Below, piece by piece: positions 23,930 through 32,844 of a stretch of 64,000 nucleotides of DNA. Both the position numbers and the translations under genes were made by a program. Position 1 is the first letter of the stretch. Every line of letters begins with the position of its first letter. Location of the stretch: NCBI RefSeq assembly GCF_018860545.1, contig NZ_JAHKPN010000011.1:660915-724914 (forward strand), given 5' to 3'. This DNA comes from Winogradskyella psychrotolerans (lineage in GTDB: Bacteria; Bacteroidota; Bacteroidia; Flavobacteriales; Flavobacteriaceae). The notes below the pieces were generated by a model. It saw only the letters and a list, made by a program, of their open reading frames with translations. It had not been told where the DNA came from and made no database searches.

Positions 23930-25069
23930 TTAATTTTTTTTAACGGCAGAGCAACCTGCCATGGTCGTAATTTTTATCGCTTCAGTTGCTGGCAAAGCTT
24001 CATTTCTGAATACCACTTGTTGAACAACATCGCGCGTAATCGCTTCAAAAGCATCTTCAATAGGAGTTGCTGTTTGCAATGCTGCTGGTCGTCCTAAATC
24101 TCCCGCTTCTCTTATACTTTGAATTAATGGAACTTCACCTAAAAATGGCACATCTAAATCTTCTGCTAAATGCTTGGCGCCTTCTTTTCCAAATATATAA
24201 TATTTATTTTCCGGAAGTTCTGTAGGTGTAAAATACGCCATGTTTTCTATAATCCCCAAAACAGGCACATTAATACTATCTTGTTGAAACATGGCCACAC
24301 CTTTTTTAGCATCAGCTAAGGCTACATTTTGTGGTGTACTCACTACAACAGCCCCTGTAATAGGCAACGCTTGCATAATACTTAGGTGAATGTCTCCAGT
24401 TCCTGGAGGCAAATCAATTAACATAAAATCTAACTCCCCCCAAGCGGCATCAAATATCATTTGATTTAAAGCTTTAGATGCCATTGGTCCTCTCCATATG
24501 ACAGCTTGGTCTGGTTTTGTAAAAAAGCCGATAGATAATACTTTAACTCCGTAGTTCTCTACAGGTTTCATTTTAGACTTTCCATCAACGTTTACAGATA
24601 ATGGACGTTCATTAGCCACATCAAACATAATAGGAATAGACGGTCCGTAAATATCAGCATCTAAAACACCAACTTTAAAACCCATTTTAGCTAATGTCAC
24701 CGCCAAATTTGCGGTTACTGTAGATTTACCAACACCACCTTTACCTGAAGCAACAGCTATAATATTTTGAATTCCCGGAATCGCTTTTCCTTTTATTTCA
24801 TTTTTTGGTTGAGCCGCTTTAGCTTCAACTTTTACATTGACTTTTATCTTCGCTTTTTCGTAAACCTTTCTGTGAATGGTTTGCAAAATTTCAACCTCTG
24901 TTTTTTTACGTGCTTGTAGACTTGGGTTTTTAATCGTAATATCTACAATCACCTCATCAGCAAAAGTAACGACATTAGTAACGGCACCACTATCTACCAT
25001 GTTTTCACCTTCTCCAGGTGCTGTTATGGTTTTTAGAGCCTTTAGGATATCTTGTTTATTAAGTTTCAT
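23930..25069 (-). CDS. Mrp/ApbC-type P-loop ATPase, Fe-S carrier family
   Basis: A 379-residue protein with an N-terminal DUF59/MIP18-like domain (1-90) and a deviant Walker A GKGGVGKST at 109-117, then DADIYGPS and DLPPGTGD. The family delivers Fe-S clusters as a dimer through a conserved CxxC after ENM. Here that stretch reads ENMAYFTPTELPENKYY with no cysteine. The only Cys in the whole protein is C375 near the C-terminus (MAGCSAV). The gene is the first of the mrp-nifU pair, and a -7 box lies at 25145-25152. ATPase function is safe; the mode of cluster binding is not. Confidence 0.9.
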   Translation of the reverse strand: MKLNKQDILKALKTITAPGEGENMVDSGAVTNVVTFADEVIVDITIKNPSLQARKKTEVEILQTIHRKVYEKAKIKVNVKVEAKAAQPKNEIKGKAIPGIQNIIAVASGKGGVGKSTVTANLAVTLAKMGFKVGVLDADIYGPSIPIMFDVANERPLSVNVDGKSKMKPVENYGVKVLSIGFFTKPDQAVIWRGPMASKALNQMIFDAAWGELDFMLIDLPPGTGDIHLSIMQALPITGAVVVSTPQNVALADAKKGVAMFQQDSINVPVLGIIENMAYFTPTELPENKYYIFGKEGAKHLAEDLDVPFLGEVPLIQSIREAGDLGRPAALQTATPIEDAFEAITRDVVQQVVFRNEALPATEAIKITTMAGCSAVKKN

Positions 25070-25144
25070 ATATGATTAAGACTGAAGAAAAACGAGACTA
25101 AAGTATAGATTCTAAATTTTTCTTATTAAGATTAATTCTAAATG

Positions 25145-25152
25145 CAAAGATA
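25145..25152 (-). promoter_or_regulatory. -7 box of mrp-nifU promoter
   Basis: TATCTTTG on the minus strand matches TAnnTTTG and lies 75 bp before the mrp ATG. No TTG is found at the standard distance upstream. Confidence 0.5.
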
Positions 25153-25272
25153 CTTAGAATAGTTTAGAATTTGAACTCCTTAAATTGAATTGATTAATGA
25201 CTGAATTTGATTTTTAAATAAGAGTGAAAATTTGTTATTATTCGTAGATTTTAACTGACTATTAAAACAGTA

Positions 25273-25602
25273 TTACAATTCCTCTGCAGGATCCCAATAG
25301 ACAGCATCTAAATTCTGAATTTGATTTTCAACCACCTCAATGCCTTCACTTTCTAAAAGCTGTTGCATTAAATTAGTACCTTCAAAATGATGCTTACCTG
25401 TTAATAGCCCTTTTCTATTTACAACGCGGTGTGCTGGCACATCTTTTCCATGAGACCCATTCATGGCGTAACCCACAATTCTAGCGCTTTTACCAGCTCC
25501 TAAATATTTGGCTATGGCGCCATAACTGGTGACTTTTCCATAAGGAATTTTCTTGGCGACCTCATATACTTTTTCGAAAAAACTAAGCGTTTCAGGTTGC
25601 AT
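25273..25602 (-). CDS. Alkyltransferase-like protein (ATL), MGMT family without nucleophile
   Basis: A 109-residue protein made only of the DNA-binding domain of O6-alkylguanine transferases. It has the helix-turn-helix GKVTSYGAIAKYLG and the finger arginine region SARIVGYAMNGS. The active motif reads PAHRVV instead of PCHRVV, so the methyl-accepting cysteine is an alanine. This is the mark of ATL proteins, which flag O6-alkylguanine for nucleotide excision repair rather than repair it themselves. The gene abuts the LysE gene (stop and start on neighbouring bases), so it is the last of a trmB-lysE-atl operon. Confidence 0.9.
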   Translation of the reverse strand: MQPETLSFFEKVYEVAKKIPYGKVTSYGAIAKYLGAGKSARIVGYAMNGSHGKDVPAHRVVNRKGLLTGKHHFEGTNLMQQLLESEGIEVVENQIQNLDAVYWDPAEEL

Positions 25603-26232
25603 TTAGAATTCCTTTAAGATATTAATAAATGTAATTAAAGAAACAAGTCCGGTGATAATACCAATACTGAGATTCATGCTTTTTTGAGACGAAAATTTGC
25701 TATCTTTTATCTTATCAAAAAAGAAAATATAAAAATATAGCATTACAAATGTACCGGTGGCTGCACCAGTTACGTAGGTAACAATACTTAATTTTTGAAA
25801 ATCCATCCAACCAAAAGACACCAAAGTAATGGTCATATAAGCCTGATATGGAATCGGGAAAATATTGAGCGCGGATAGCAACATCCCATGCAATAATCTG
25901 CCGTGTTTACTTTTTATTTCCGCCTCTTCTTTTACTTCTTCCTCTCTAGAAGCTAATACTAAAAAATATATGGTAATCAATACAAATATCACAAAAGCAA
26001 CACGTCTTAAGATTTCTACAATATCAGCGTGGTTAGACAAATACCTCGCAAAAATTGCGGCTACATACGTTTGAATATAAACAACAATGCAAACACCTGT
26101 AGAAAACATGATGCCACGACCTGCACCCTCCTTTAAGCTAATTCTTGCTGCTGTCATATTTAACAATCCTGGTGGAATAACACCAATCATAGCGACAAAA
26201 AGTCCAAGAAAAAAAATGACAGTTATACTCAA
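25603..26232 (-). CDS. LysE-family amino-acid exporter-like membrane protein
   Basis: A 209-residue membrane protein with about six membrane segments. The N-terminus FFLGLFVAMIGVIPPGLLNMTAARISLKEGAGRG matches the LysE/RhtB translocator signature (PGP-like motif reads PPG here). A charged loop with many Glu and Lys (REEEVKEEAEIKSKHGR) separates the halves. Members export basic or hydrophobic amino acids or other small metabolites; the substrate here is unknown. It lies 3 bp after the trmB stop and touches the ATL gene, so the three form one operon. Confidence 0.75.
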   Translation of the reverse strand: MSITVIFFLGLFVAMIGVIPPGLLNMTAARISLKEGAGRGIMFSTGVCIVVYIQTYVAAIFARYLSNHADIVEILRRVAFVIFVLITIYFLVLASREEEVKEEAEIKSKHGRLLHGMLLSALNIFPIPYQAYMTITLVSFGWMDFQKLSIVTYVTGAATGTFVMLYFYIFFFDKIKDSKFSSQKSMNLSIGIITGLVSLITFINILKEF

Positions 26233-26235
26233 ACT

Positions 26236-26910
26236 TTAGTTGATTTTGAATCTAATATACGTAATTGCTTTGTCTTTCTCTAAATACTGACTTTCGTAAA
26301 AAGTTTGAATTTCAGTAACTTCCTCAGGACTGCCTTCTAATTTATAAACATTATGATTAGCGTATAGTACTTCCAATCCTAGACCATGTAGTAAGCCAAG
26401 CGTGTAACCGTGCATAAATTCGCTATCGGTTTTTAGATGCATTAATCCACCTGGTTTTAATACTTTTTTATAGCGCTCTAAAAACTGCAAATTAGTCATT
26501 CGGTGTTTTGTACGCTGGTATTTTATTTGCGGATCTGGAAATGTAATCCAAATTTCATCGACCTCATTTTCAGCAAACACACGATCAATAAGTTCTATTT
26601 GAGTTCGTATAAATGCAGCATTAGGAATACCTTCTTCAATTGCCGTTTTTGCACCTCTCCAAAAGCGTGCTCCTTTAATATCAATGCCAACATAATTCTT
26701 ATCTGCATTACGTTTTGCTAAACCAACCGTGTATTCTCCTTTACCACACCCCAATTCTAATACCAATGGATTGTGGTTTTTAAAAACGTCAGATTTCCAT
26801 TTTCCTTTTAATTTATACGTTGCATCCACCAATTCTTCACGTGTTGGTTGATACACATTATGAAAGGTTTCGTTTTCTCTAAAGCGTTTAAGTTTGTTTT
26901 TACTTCCCAC
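26236..26910 (-). CDS. trmB: tRNA (guanine-N7-)-methyltransferase
   Basis: A 224-residue SAM enzyme of the TrmB family. The SAM loop LELGCGKGEYTVGLAKRN is near 49-66, followed by VGIDIKGARFWRGAK. The family motif EIWITFPDPQIKYQRTKHRM has the substrate-binding FPDP and KxRH-type residues. It makes m7G46 in tRNA variable loops. The start is GTG at 26908-26910, chosen because the N-terminus GSKNKLKRFRENETF matches the usual flavobacterial protein beginning. It leads the trmB-lysE-atl operon. Confidence 0.94.
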   Translation of the reverse strand: MGSKNKLKRFRENETFHNVYQPTREELVDATYKLKGKWKSDVFKNHNPLVLELGCGKGEYTVGLAKRNADKNYVGIDIKGARFWRGAKTAIEEGIPNAAFIRTQIELIDRVFAENEVDEIWITFPDPQIKYQRTKHRMTNLQFLERYKKVLKPGGLMHLKTDSEFMHGYTLGLLHGLGLEVLYANHNVYKLEGSPEEVTEIQTFYESQYLEKDKAITYIRFKIN

Positions 26911-26961
26911 TAATTATCGATTTATTAATAATTCGGTAAAATTAAGCAAACATTTTAGGTT

Positions 26962-26969
26962 TACCTTTG
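26962..26969 (+). promoter_or_regulatory. -7 box upstream of glycosyltransferase gene
   Basis: TACCTTTG matches TAnnTTTG and lies 42 bp before the GTG start at 27012. No -33 TTG is seen. Confidence 0.45.
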
Positions 26970-27011
26970 TTAAACACAACCTAATCTACAAATTAGAAAT
27001 ATTGATATAAG

Positions 27012-28073
27012 GTGAATTCAAAAAAAAGGATTTTAGTTGCTCCACTAAATTGGGGATTAGGGCATTCTACACGATGTATTCCTATTATAAATGCTTTAAT
27101 CGAAAATGGGTTTGAACCTGTTATTGCAAGTGATGGTATTGCTTTAGAATTATTAAAAAAAGAATTCCCAACACTAAGTGCTTTTGAATTACCTTCCTAC
27201 AACATTACGTATGCTAAAAAAGCAAATGGCTTTAAAATTAAATTGATAAAAGATTCACCTCATCTTTTAAAAACTATTAAACGCGAAAAAAAAGTCATTG
27301 AAAGCTTAATTGACAAAGAACAGATTTCTGGCATCATCTCAGATAATAGATTTGGAGTGAGACATAAAGGCATCCCTTCGGTATTTATTACGCATCAATT
27401 ACGTGTTTTAAGTGGAAATACGACTTGGCTGAGCAGCAAATTGCATCAAAAAATAATTGCAAAATTTAATGAATGTTGGGTTCCTGATCATTTGGGAGTT
27501 AATAATTTGAGTGGTGAATTAGGTCATCCTGAAAATTATATGGCGCCTGTTAAATATTTAGGGGCTTTAACCCGATTTAAAAAGCTAGATGTAGAAGCGG
27601 AATACAATTTACTTGTTTTACTCTCTGGACCTGAACCGCAGCGAACATTTTTAGAAGAAAAACTTTTAGCAGAATTAAAACACTACGAAGGTCGTGTACT
27701 TTTTGTTAAAGGAAAAGTAGAACCTGAGCAACACAAAACGATTGTAGACCATATTGAAATCTACAATTACATGACCAGTGAGCAGCTTGAAATCTCTATA
27801 AATAAAAGTGACTTAATTCTCAGCAGATCGGGTTACACCACTATAATGGATTTAGAAAAACTTGAAAAGAAAGCATTTTTTATACCAACTCCAGGGCAAT
27901 TTGAACAAGAGTATTTAGCGAAACGACTCTCTACAGAAGGTATTGCCCCTTATTGTCTTCAAGATGATTTTGATGTAAATATGCTATCGGAAATGGATAA
28001 GTTTAGTGGTTTTAAATCTCAAGAATACCATCTAAATTACAAGAAGTTATTTGGACTTTTCGAGTGTAAATGA
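27012..28073 (+). CDS. Glycosyltransferase, MurG/GT28-like
   Basis: A 353-residue GT-B type glycosyltransferase. The N-terminus VAPLNWGLGHSTRCIPIINAL is the glycine-rich acceptor side of MurG-like enzymes. The C-terminal half has SRSGYTTIMDLEKLEKKAFFIP, TPGQFEQEYLAKRL and a LLVLLSGPEPQR segment that fit nucleotide-sugar binding. The family is common in Bacteroidota beside PhoR/PhoB-like genes. Donor and acceptor are unknown. The start is GTG at 27012. The 3' end overlaps the convergent kinase gene by 27 bp. Confidence 0.8.
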   Translation: MNSKKRILVAPLNWGLGHSTRCIPIINALIENGFEPVIASDGIALELLKKEFPTLSAFELPSYNITYAKKANGFKIKLIKDSPHLLKTIKREKKVIESLIDKEQISGIISDNRFGVRHKGIPSVFITHQLRVLSGNTTWLSSKLHQKIIAKFNECWVPDHLGVNNLSGELGHPENYMAPVKYLGALTRFKKLDVEAEYNLLVLLSGPEPQRTFLEEKLLAELKHYEGRVLFVKGKVEPEQHKTIVDHIEIYNYMTSEQLEISINKSDLILSRSGYTTIMDLEKLEKKAFFIPTPGQFEQEYLAKRLSTEGIAPYCLQDDFDVNMLSEMDKFSGFKSQEYHLNYKKLFGLFECK

Positions 28074-29090
28074 AAACTCACTACCGACTCCTAATTCGCT
28101 TTCTATATAAATTTTTTCTTCGTGGGCCTCAATGATATGCTTTACGATAGACAAACCTAATCCAGATCCACCTTCTTTACGAGAACCACTTTTATCTACA
28201 CGATAGAAACGTTCAAATAAACGCTGAAGATTGGCTTTTGCAATACCTTCCCCATTATCTGTTACTCGTATAATGGCTTTATTTTTAATAAGATTCTCTA
28301 TACTAACTTCTGTAGTCCCTTTTTCGCGTCCGTATTTTATAGAGTTTACTACAAGATTAGTTAATACTTGTTGAATACGTTCTTTATCTGCATAAACCAT
28401 AATTGGTTCAGGGTAATTGATATCAAAAGTTAAGGTAATATTTTTCTTAGCGGACTTCATTTCAAAAAGATCGAACACATTTTGAACGACCTTCACCATA
28501 TCAAAATTCTCTTTTTCCAAACTCAAATCACCAACTTCTAGTTTGGTAATCATGTCTAAGTCTTTTATAATATACGTTAGTCGCTCAACTCCTTTAGTCG
28601 CTCTTGCTAAGTACTTTTTCTTAATCTTATCATCGTCTATTTCTCCTTCTAACAACGTCAGTAAATAACTTTGAACTGTAAATAATGGTGTTTTTAGTTC
28701 GTGAGAGACATTGCCAATAAACTCTTTTCTATATTCTTCTCTAATCTTTAGAGTTTCAATTTCAAACTTTTTGTTTTTAGCGTATTTATCAATTTCTTTG
28801 GTTAATGTCCCCATATCTGTAGTTATGGGTTGCTGCCTTAAGCTCGTTGATTCTAGTAGTGTAAGATCATCATAGATTTTTTTAACACGTCTGTAAATAA
28901 AACGTTCAACTCTATATTGAATGATAATAAAAGTAAACGGAAAACATATAAACGGATAAAAAACAAGATGCCAATTAATAACATGATAATGATGCAAGAA
29001 GACACCAACAAGTAACGTTGTAAACAACGTAACGTATAGCGCTGTTCGCAAAGCAAATTTATAGGATTTCTTAAGGGTTTTATGCTGCAT
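28047..29090 (-). CDS. PhoR-like sensor histidine kinase
   Basis: A 347-residue membrane kinase. Two N-terminal membrane helices (about 13-33 and 38-57) have almost no loop between them, so there is no extracellular sensor. The HisKA box FIGNVSHELKTPL carries the phospho-His. N box LVVNSIKYG, G1 VTDNGEGIA, F box FERFYRVDK and G2 GGSGLGLSI are all intact. It lacks a PAS domain. The start codon shares one base with the stop of the response regulator gene upstream, so translation is coupled. Its partner and neighbour order resemble PhoPR, but phosphate sensing is not shown. Confidence 0.92.
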   Translation of the reverse strand: MQHKTLKKSYKFALRTALYVTLFTTLLVGVFLHHYHVINWHLVFYPFICFPFTFIIIQYRVERFIYRRVKKIYDDLTLLESTSLRQQPITTDMGTLTKEIDKYAKNKKFEIETLKIREEYRKEFIGNVSHELKTPLFTVQSYLLTLLEGEIDDDKIKKKYLARATKGVERLTYIIKDLDMITKLEVGDLSLEKENFDMVKVVQNVFDLFEMKSAKKNITLTFDINYPEPIMVYADKERIQQVLTNLVVNSIKYGREKGTTEVSIENLIKNKAIIRVTDNGEGIAKANLQRLFERFYRVDKSGSRKEGGSGLGLSIVKHIIEAHEEKIYIESELGVGSEFSFTLEKSK

Positions 29091-29776
29091 TAGTCTACAA
29101 ACTTGTAACCAACACCTTTGACAGTTTTAAAGGATTTATCTCCTATTTTTTCACGTAGTTTTCTGATATGGACATCAATGGTTCTTCCTCCCACAACAAC
29201 TTCATTTCCCCAGACTTTATCTAAAATCTCGTCACGTTTAAAAACCTTACCTGGTTTGGTTGCTAGCAAAGATAACAATTCAAACTCTTTTCTTGGCAAA
29301 GCTGTTTCTTTACCGTTAATGGTAATTTTATATTCCTCTTTATAGATTATTAAATCACCTATTTCCATAACGGTTTCAACACTACTTTCAGAATGTTTCA
29401 AACGTCTTAATAAAGCTTTCACTTTACTAATTAGAACTTTTGGTTTTATAGGTTTTGCGATATAATCATCTGCTCCAGCTTCAAAACCAGCGACCTGAGA
29501 ATAATCCTCACCTCTCGCCGTTAAAAACGTAATAATGGTGTCACTTAGATTAGGCTCCTCTCTAATGCGTTCACACGCTTCAATACCATCCATTTTTGGC
29601 ATCATTACATCAATTATAATTAAATGAGGCTGGTGTTTCTTCGCCAATTTAACGGCTTCTTCCCCGTTTTCCCCTTTAATAACCTGATAGCCTTCAGTAG
29701 ATAAATTAAAACCTACTATTTCTAAAATATCTAGGTCATCATCAACCAACAATATTTTAATGTCTTTCTTTTTCAA
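29090..29776 (-). CDS. OmpR/PhoB-family response regulator
   Basis: A 228-residue regulator: receiver domain with D12-D13, phospho-acceptor D56 (IIIDVMMPKMDG), T-A-R in TFLTARGED and K in YIAKPIKP. A winged-helix DNA-binding domain of OmpR type follows (LPRKEFELLSLLATKPGKVF, VDVHIRKLREKIG-like GRTIDVHIRKLR). The start is TTG at 29774-29776; no ATG is available close to the conserved N-terminus KKKDIKILLVDDD. It is the first gene of the pair with the PhoR-like kinase. Confidence 0.93.
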   Translation of the reverse strand: MKKKDIKILLVDDDLDILEIVGFNLSTEGYQVIKGENGEEAVKLAKKHQPHLIIIDVMMPKMDGIEACERIREEPNLSDTIITFLTARGEDYSQVAGFEAGADDYIAKPIKPKVLISKVKALLRRLKHSESSVETVMEIGDLIIYKEEYKITINGKETALPRKEFELLSLLATKPGKVFKRDEILDKVWGNEVVVGGRTIDVHIRKLREKIGDKSFKTVKGVGYKFVD

Positions 29777-29972
29777 TTGAATTACGTTTTAAATAAATGT
29801 AAATATAAATTATATCTCTATTAACTACTGATAAATATGTAATTGATAACAATTCCCTAACATTGAAATTCTAAAATCTTGACTATTAGAAACACCTGAA
29901 ATTTACGATGTTATCATATTGTAAAATGACAAGTATTAACGATTCTGATTATTAAAGTTGAGGATTTGTTGT

Positions 29973-29980
29973 TATATTTG
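29973..29980 (+). promoter_or_regulatory. -7 box of T9SS protein gene
   Basis: TATATTTG matches TAnnTTTG, 26 bp before the ATG at 30007. No TTG is found at 18 bp. The 230-bp gap to the regulator gene is AT-rich without other visible structure. Confidence 0.55.
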
Positions 29981-30006
29981 TTACTTAACATTTATAAAAT
30001 AAAATT

Positions 30007-31638
30007 ATGAAAAAAATTTACTTTTTATTATTTACATTACTAGTAGCTTCCTTTTCTTTTGGACAGGACCTAATAGTTAATGGTACTTTTGAATCTTGGG
30101 ATGATGCTAATAATCCAACAGGATGGACCAAAGCTGAAAACGTAGATCAAGAATCTTCAGAGACACATGGTGGTGATTATTCTGCAAAACACACTGGAGA
30201 TGGCACAAAAGATTTATCACAAACTATTGCTGGTATTACTCCAGGAAATATGTATACACTTTCTATGTGGTATAAAGTTGAGTCTGGTGATGATACAGAT
30301 GCTAGAATCTGGTCAAAGTGGTCAACAGATGGTACTGTAGATCATGTTACTGATGCAGATGTTTTACAAGGTGTTGGAGAAACAGGGTATTTTGACAATA
30401 ACGGAAATGTATGGACAGAATATTCTGTAACAGTTACTGCTCCTGCTGGAGTTAACGAATTTTATTTTGAAGTTAGAACCTATAGTGGTGCTGTAGTTTA
30501 CTGGGATGATTTCTCTTTTGTAGAGCAAGTTGTTACAACACCTGGTATAAGTATAACAAGCCCTGCTACAAACACTGCTTACGCTCCGGGTACAACATCA
30601 GTAGATGTTGAGTTCTCTACAGTAAATTTAGCCGGTGGAGAAAGTGTAACAGTAACAGTTAATGGAGATGCTACAGAAAACGCAACAAGCCCATTTACAA
30701 TTGCAACTACAGATGGTGAAACTTACGATGTTACTGTTGATTTAATGAACGGTGTTACTAGTATAGATTCTGATATGATTACATTTAGTGTTGCTTCTTT
30801 AAATGAAGTTGCAAACATTACTGAATTGAGAGCAAGTACGCTTGGTGGCACGTACGAATTAACAGGTGAAGCTATTATATCTTATATTGTTACTGAAGGT
30901 ACAAGAAACCAAAAATACATTCAAGATGGTGGTGCAGGAATCTTAATCGATGATACTGCTGGTACATTAAGTACTACTTTTAGTTATGGTGATGGTATTA
31001 CAGGATTAAAAGGACAGTTAACTGAGTACGCTGGAACACTTCAGTTCGTACCAACTGAAAATGTAGCAAGTGCATCTTCTACAGGTAATACAGTAACTCC
31101 TATCGTGGTTAGTGTATCTGATCTTTTAACAAATGGAGAAAACTACGAAAGCCGTTTAATAACTATAAACAGTGCTACTTTTGCTGATTCTGGTTCATTT
31201 ACAGACAACACGAATTACAACATTTCTGAAGGTGCTGATACTACGGTATGTAGAGTTGCATTCGGTGATGAAGATTTAATTGGTACTGCGATACCTGCAA
31301 CTGCAGTAAGCATTACAGGTTTAGGTGGTGAATTTAACGGTGCGTATCAAATTTTCCCTAGATATATTAGTGATATTGCTGAACCATTAAGTGTAAACAA
31401 CTATAACGCTAATACATTTAGCTTATACCCTAACCCAACAAACACTGGGTCAGTTTCAATCTCTTCTACAAATAGTGATGCTATTTCTGTACAAGTATTT
31501 GATATCTTAGGTAAGCAAGTTAAAAACCAAACATTAACAAACAACACGTTAAATGTTGCTAACTTAAAGTCTGGTGTTTATATCGTAAAAATTACGCAAA
31601 ACAATGCTTCTACTACTAAGAAGTTAGTAATTAAGTAA
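30007..31638 (+). CDS. Secreted protein with type A T9SS sorting domain
   Basis: This 543-residue exported protein has a signal peptide (cleavage after FSFGQ). A carbohydrate-binding-like beta domain (about 20-175) begins LIVNGTFESWDD. It is followed by an Ig-like module (about 180-270), an OB-fold nuclease-inhibitor-like region (about 275-455, TELRASTLGGTYELTGEAI), and the C-terminal sorting signal (about 465-543, YPNPTNTG, then GKQV, NLKSGVYIVKI, KKLVIK). The last part sends it through the type 9 secretion system to the cell surface. It is Thr/Ser/Gly-rich with many acidic residues. No catalytic motif is visible; adhesion or glycan binding is possible. Confidence 0.88.
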   Translation: MKKIYFLLFTLLVASFSFGQDLIVNGTFESWDDANNPTGWTKAENVDQESSETHGGDYSAKHTGDGTKDLSQTIAGITPGNMYTLSMWYKVESGDDTDARIWSKWSTDGTVDHVTDADVLQGVGETGYFDNNGNVWTEYSVTVTAPAGVNEFYFEVRTYSGAVVYWDDFSFVEQVVTTPGISITSPATNTAYAPGTTSVDVEFSTVNLAGGESVTVTVNGDATENATSPFTIATTDGETYDVTVDLMNGVTSIDSDMITFSVASLNEVANITELRASTLGGTYELTGEAIISYIVTEGTRNQKYIQDGGAGILIDDTAGTLSTTFSYGDGITGLKGQLTEYAGTLQFVPTENVASASSTGNTVTPIVVSVSDLLTNGENYESRLITINSATFADSGSFTDNTNYNISEGADTTVCRVAFGDEDLIGTAIPATAVSITGLGGEFNGAYQIFPRYISDIAEPLSVNNYNANTFSLYPNPTNTGSVSISSTNSDAISVQVFDILGKQVKNQTLTNNTLNVANLKSGVYIVKITQNNASTTKKLVIK

Positions 31639-31659
31639 GTATCTATTTTAACACTTATT

Positions 31660-31692
31660 AAAAGCGTCTCGAAAATTTTCGAGACGCTTTTT
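31660..31692 (+). terminator. Terminator after T9SS protein gene
   Basis: AAAAGCGTCTCGAAAA is followed at once by its complement TTTTCGAGACGCTTTT and more T residues: a perfect 16-bp palindrome 21 bp after the stop. Confidence 0.9.
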
Positions 31693-31701
31693 TATTTTCC
31701 A

Positions 31702-31709
31702 TATTTTTG
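31702..31709 (+). promoter_or_regulatory. -7 box 4 nt before LuxE-like gene start
   Basis: TATTTTTG matches TAnnTTTG and ends only 4 nt before the ATG at 31714, which would give a leaderless or nearly leaderless mRNA. Confidence 0.5.
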
Positions 31710-31713
31710 CAGC

Positions 31714-32694
31714 ATGATATCTAAAGATGCTATTTTTAATATAAAATCTAATGCCGAATTCGATGCATTAGCTTTGGACGTTTTTAAATTTCAATTTAAA
31801 AACAACAAGGTCTATCGCTCCTTTTGCGATTTATTATACAAACATCCGTCAGGTATCAAACAAGTCTCTGAAATTCCTTTTTTGCCTATTCAGTTTTTTA
31901 AATCTCATGAGGTTTTAAGTACGTCTTCATCGGTTCAAAAAACATTTAGCAGCTCTGGTACAACAGGAAGCATAACGAGCAAACATTTAGTGTCAGACTT
32001 AAGCCTATACGAAGAGAGTTACCTTAAAGCTTTTAAGCACTTTTATGGAAATATTGAAGACTATGTCGTCTTGGCATTATTACCTTCCTATTTAGAACGC
32101 GATGGTTCTTCGCTGATCTATATGGTCAATGATTTAATTGAGAAGTCGAATCAAACTGAAAGTGGATTCTACCTCAATAACCTTGAAGAATTAGCACAGA
32201 CATTAAAAGTACTTGAAGCTAAACAACAAAAAACATTACTCATAGGAGTTTCCTTTGCCTTATTAGATTTAGTTGAAGCTTATCAATTCGACTTAAAGCA
32301 TACCACAATTATGGAAACTGGTGGTATGAAAGGCAGACGTAAAGAAATTATTCGTCAAGAGTTACATCAAACCTTACAAACGGGTTTTGGGGTCCATCAA
32401 ATACATAGCGAATATGGCATGACCGAACTTTTAAGTCAGGCATATTCTAAAGGTCATGGTATTTTTGAATGTCCACCTTGGATGAAAATACTAACGCGTG
32501 ATACCGAGGATGCACTCACCATCCAAAACCCCAATAAAACAGGAGGTATTAATGTTATTGATTTAGCCAACTTAAATTCGTGTTCATTTATCGCCACTCA
32601 AGATTTAGGTAAAGTCGATAATAATGGCCTTTTTGAAATCATTGGAAGATTCGATAATTCAGATATTAGAGGTTGTAATTTAATGGCACTTTAA
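31714..32694 (+). CDS. LuxE/PaaK-like acyl-activating enzyme (acyltransferase)
   Basis: A 326-residue member of the LuxE acyl-protein synthetase group inside the ANL superfamily. The phosphate-loop motif FSSSGTTGSITSKH (about 79-92) matches the Ser/Thr/Gly-rich P-loop of adenylating enzymes. HSEYGMTELLSQAY (about 230-243) is the A5 motif that contacts AMP. It is shorter than PaaK. Such proteins activate a fatty or aryl acid with ATP; in Flavobacteriaceae they occur alone, far from lux genes. Product and partner are unknown. It is monocistronic. Confidence 0.82.
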   Translation: MISKDAIFNIKSNAEFDALALDVFKFQFKNNKVYRSFCDLLYKHPSGIKQVSEIPFLPIQFFKSHEVLSTSSSVQKTFSSSGTTGSITSKHLVSDLSLYEESYLKAFKHFYGNIEDYVVLALLPSYLERDGSSLIYMVNDLIEKSNQTESGFYLNNLEELAQTLKVLEAKQQKTLLIGVSFALLDLVEAYQFDLKHTTIMETGGMKGRRKEIIRQELHQTLQTGFGVHQIHSEYGMTELLSQAYSKGHGIFECPPWMKILTRDTEDALTIQNPNKTGGINVIDLANLNSCSFIATQDLGKVDNNGLFEIIGRFDNSDIRGCNLMAL

Positions 32695-32844
32695 GCTAAA
32701 ATTGCATGTAAACTGAAAGGAAAAGTCGACTGTGTTCCGCCTCCTTCTATAATCTTATTATTTTTATTGTAAGGAAATAAATTTATAGACGACTTAACAA
32801 TAGCTATGAAAAAGTAAGATTTTCAAAGTTGATTGATTGGTTAG

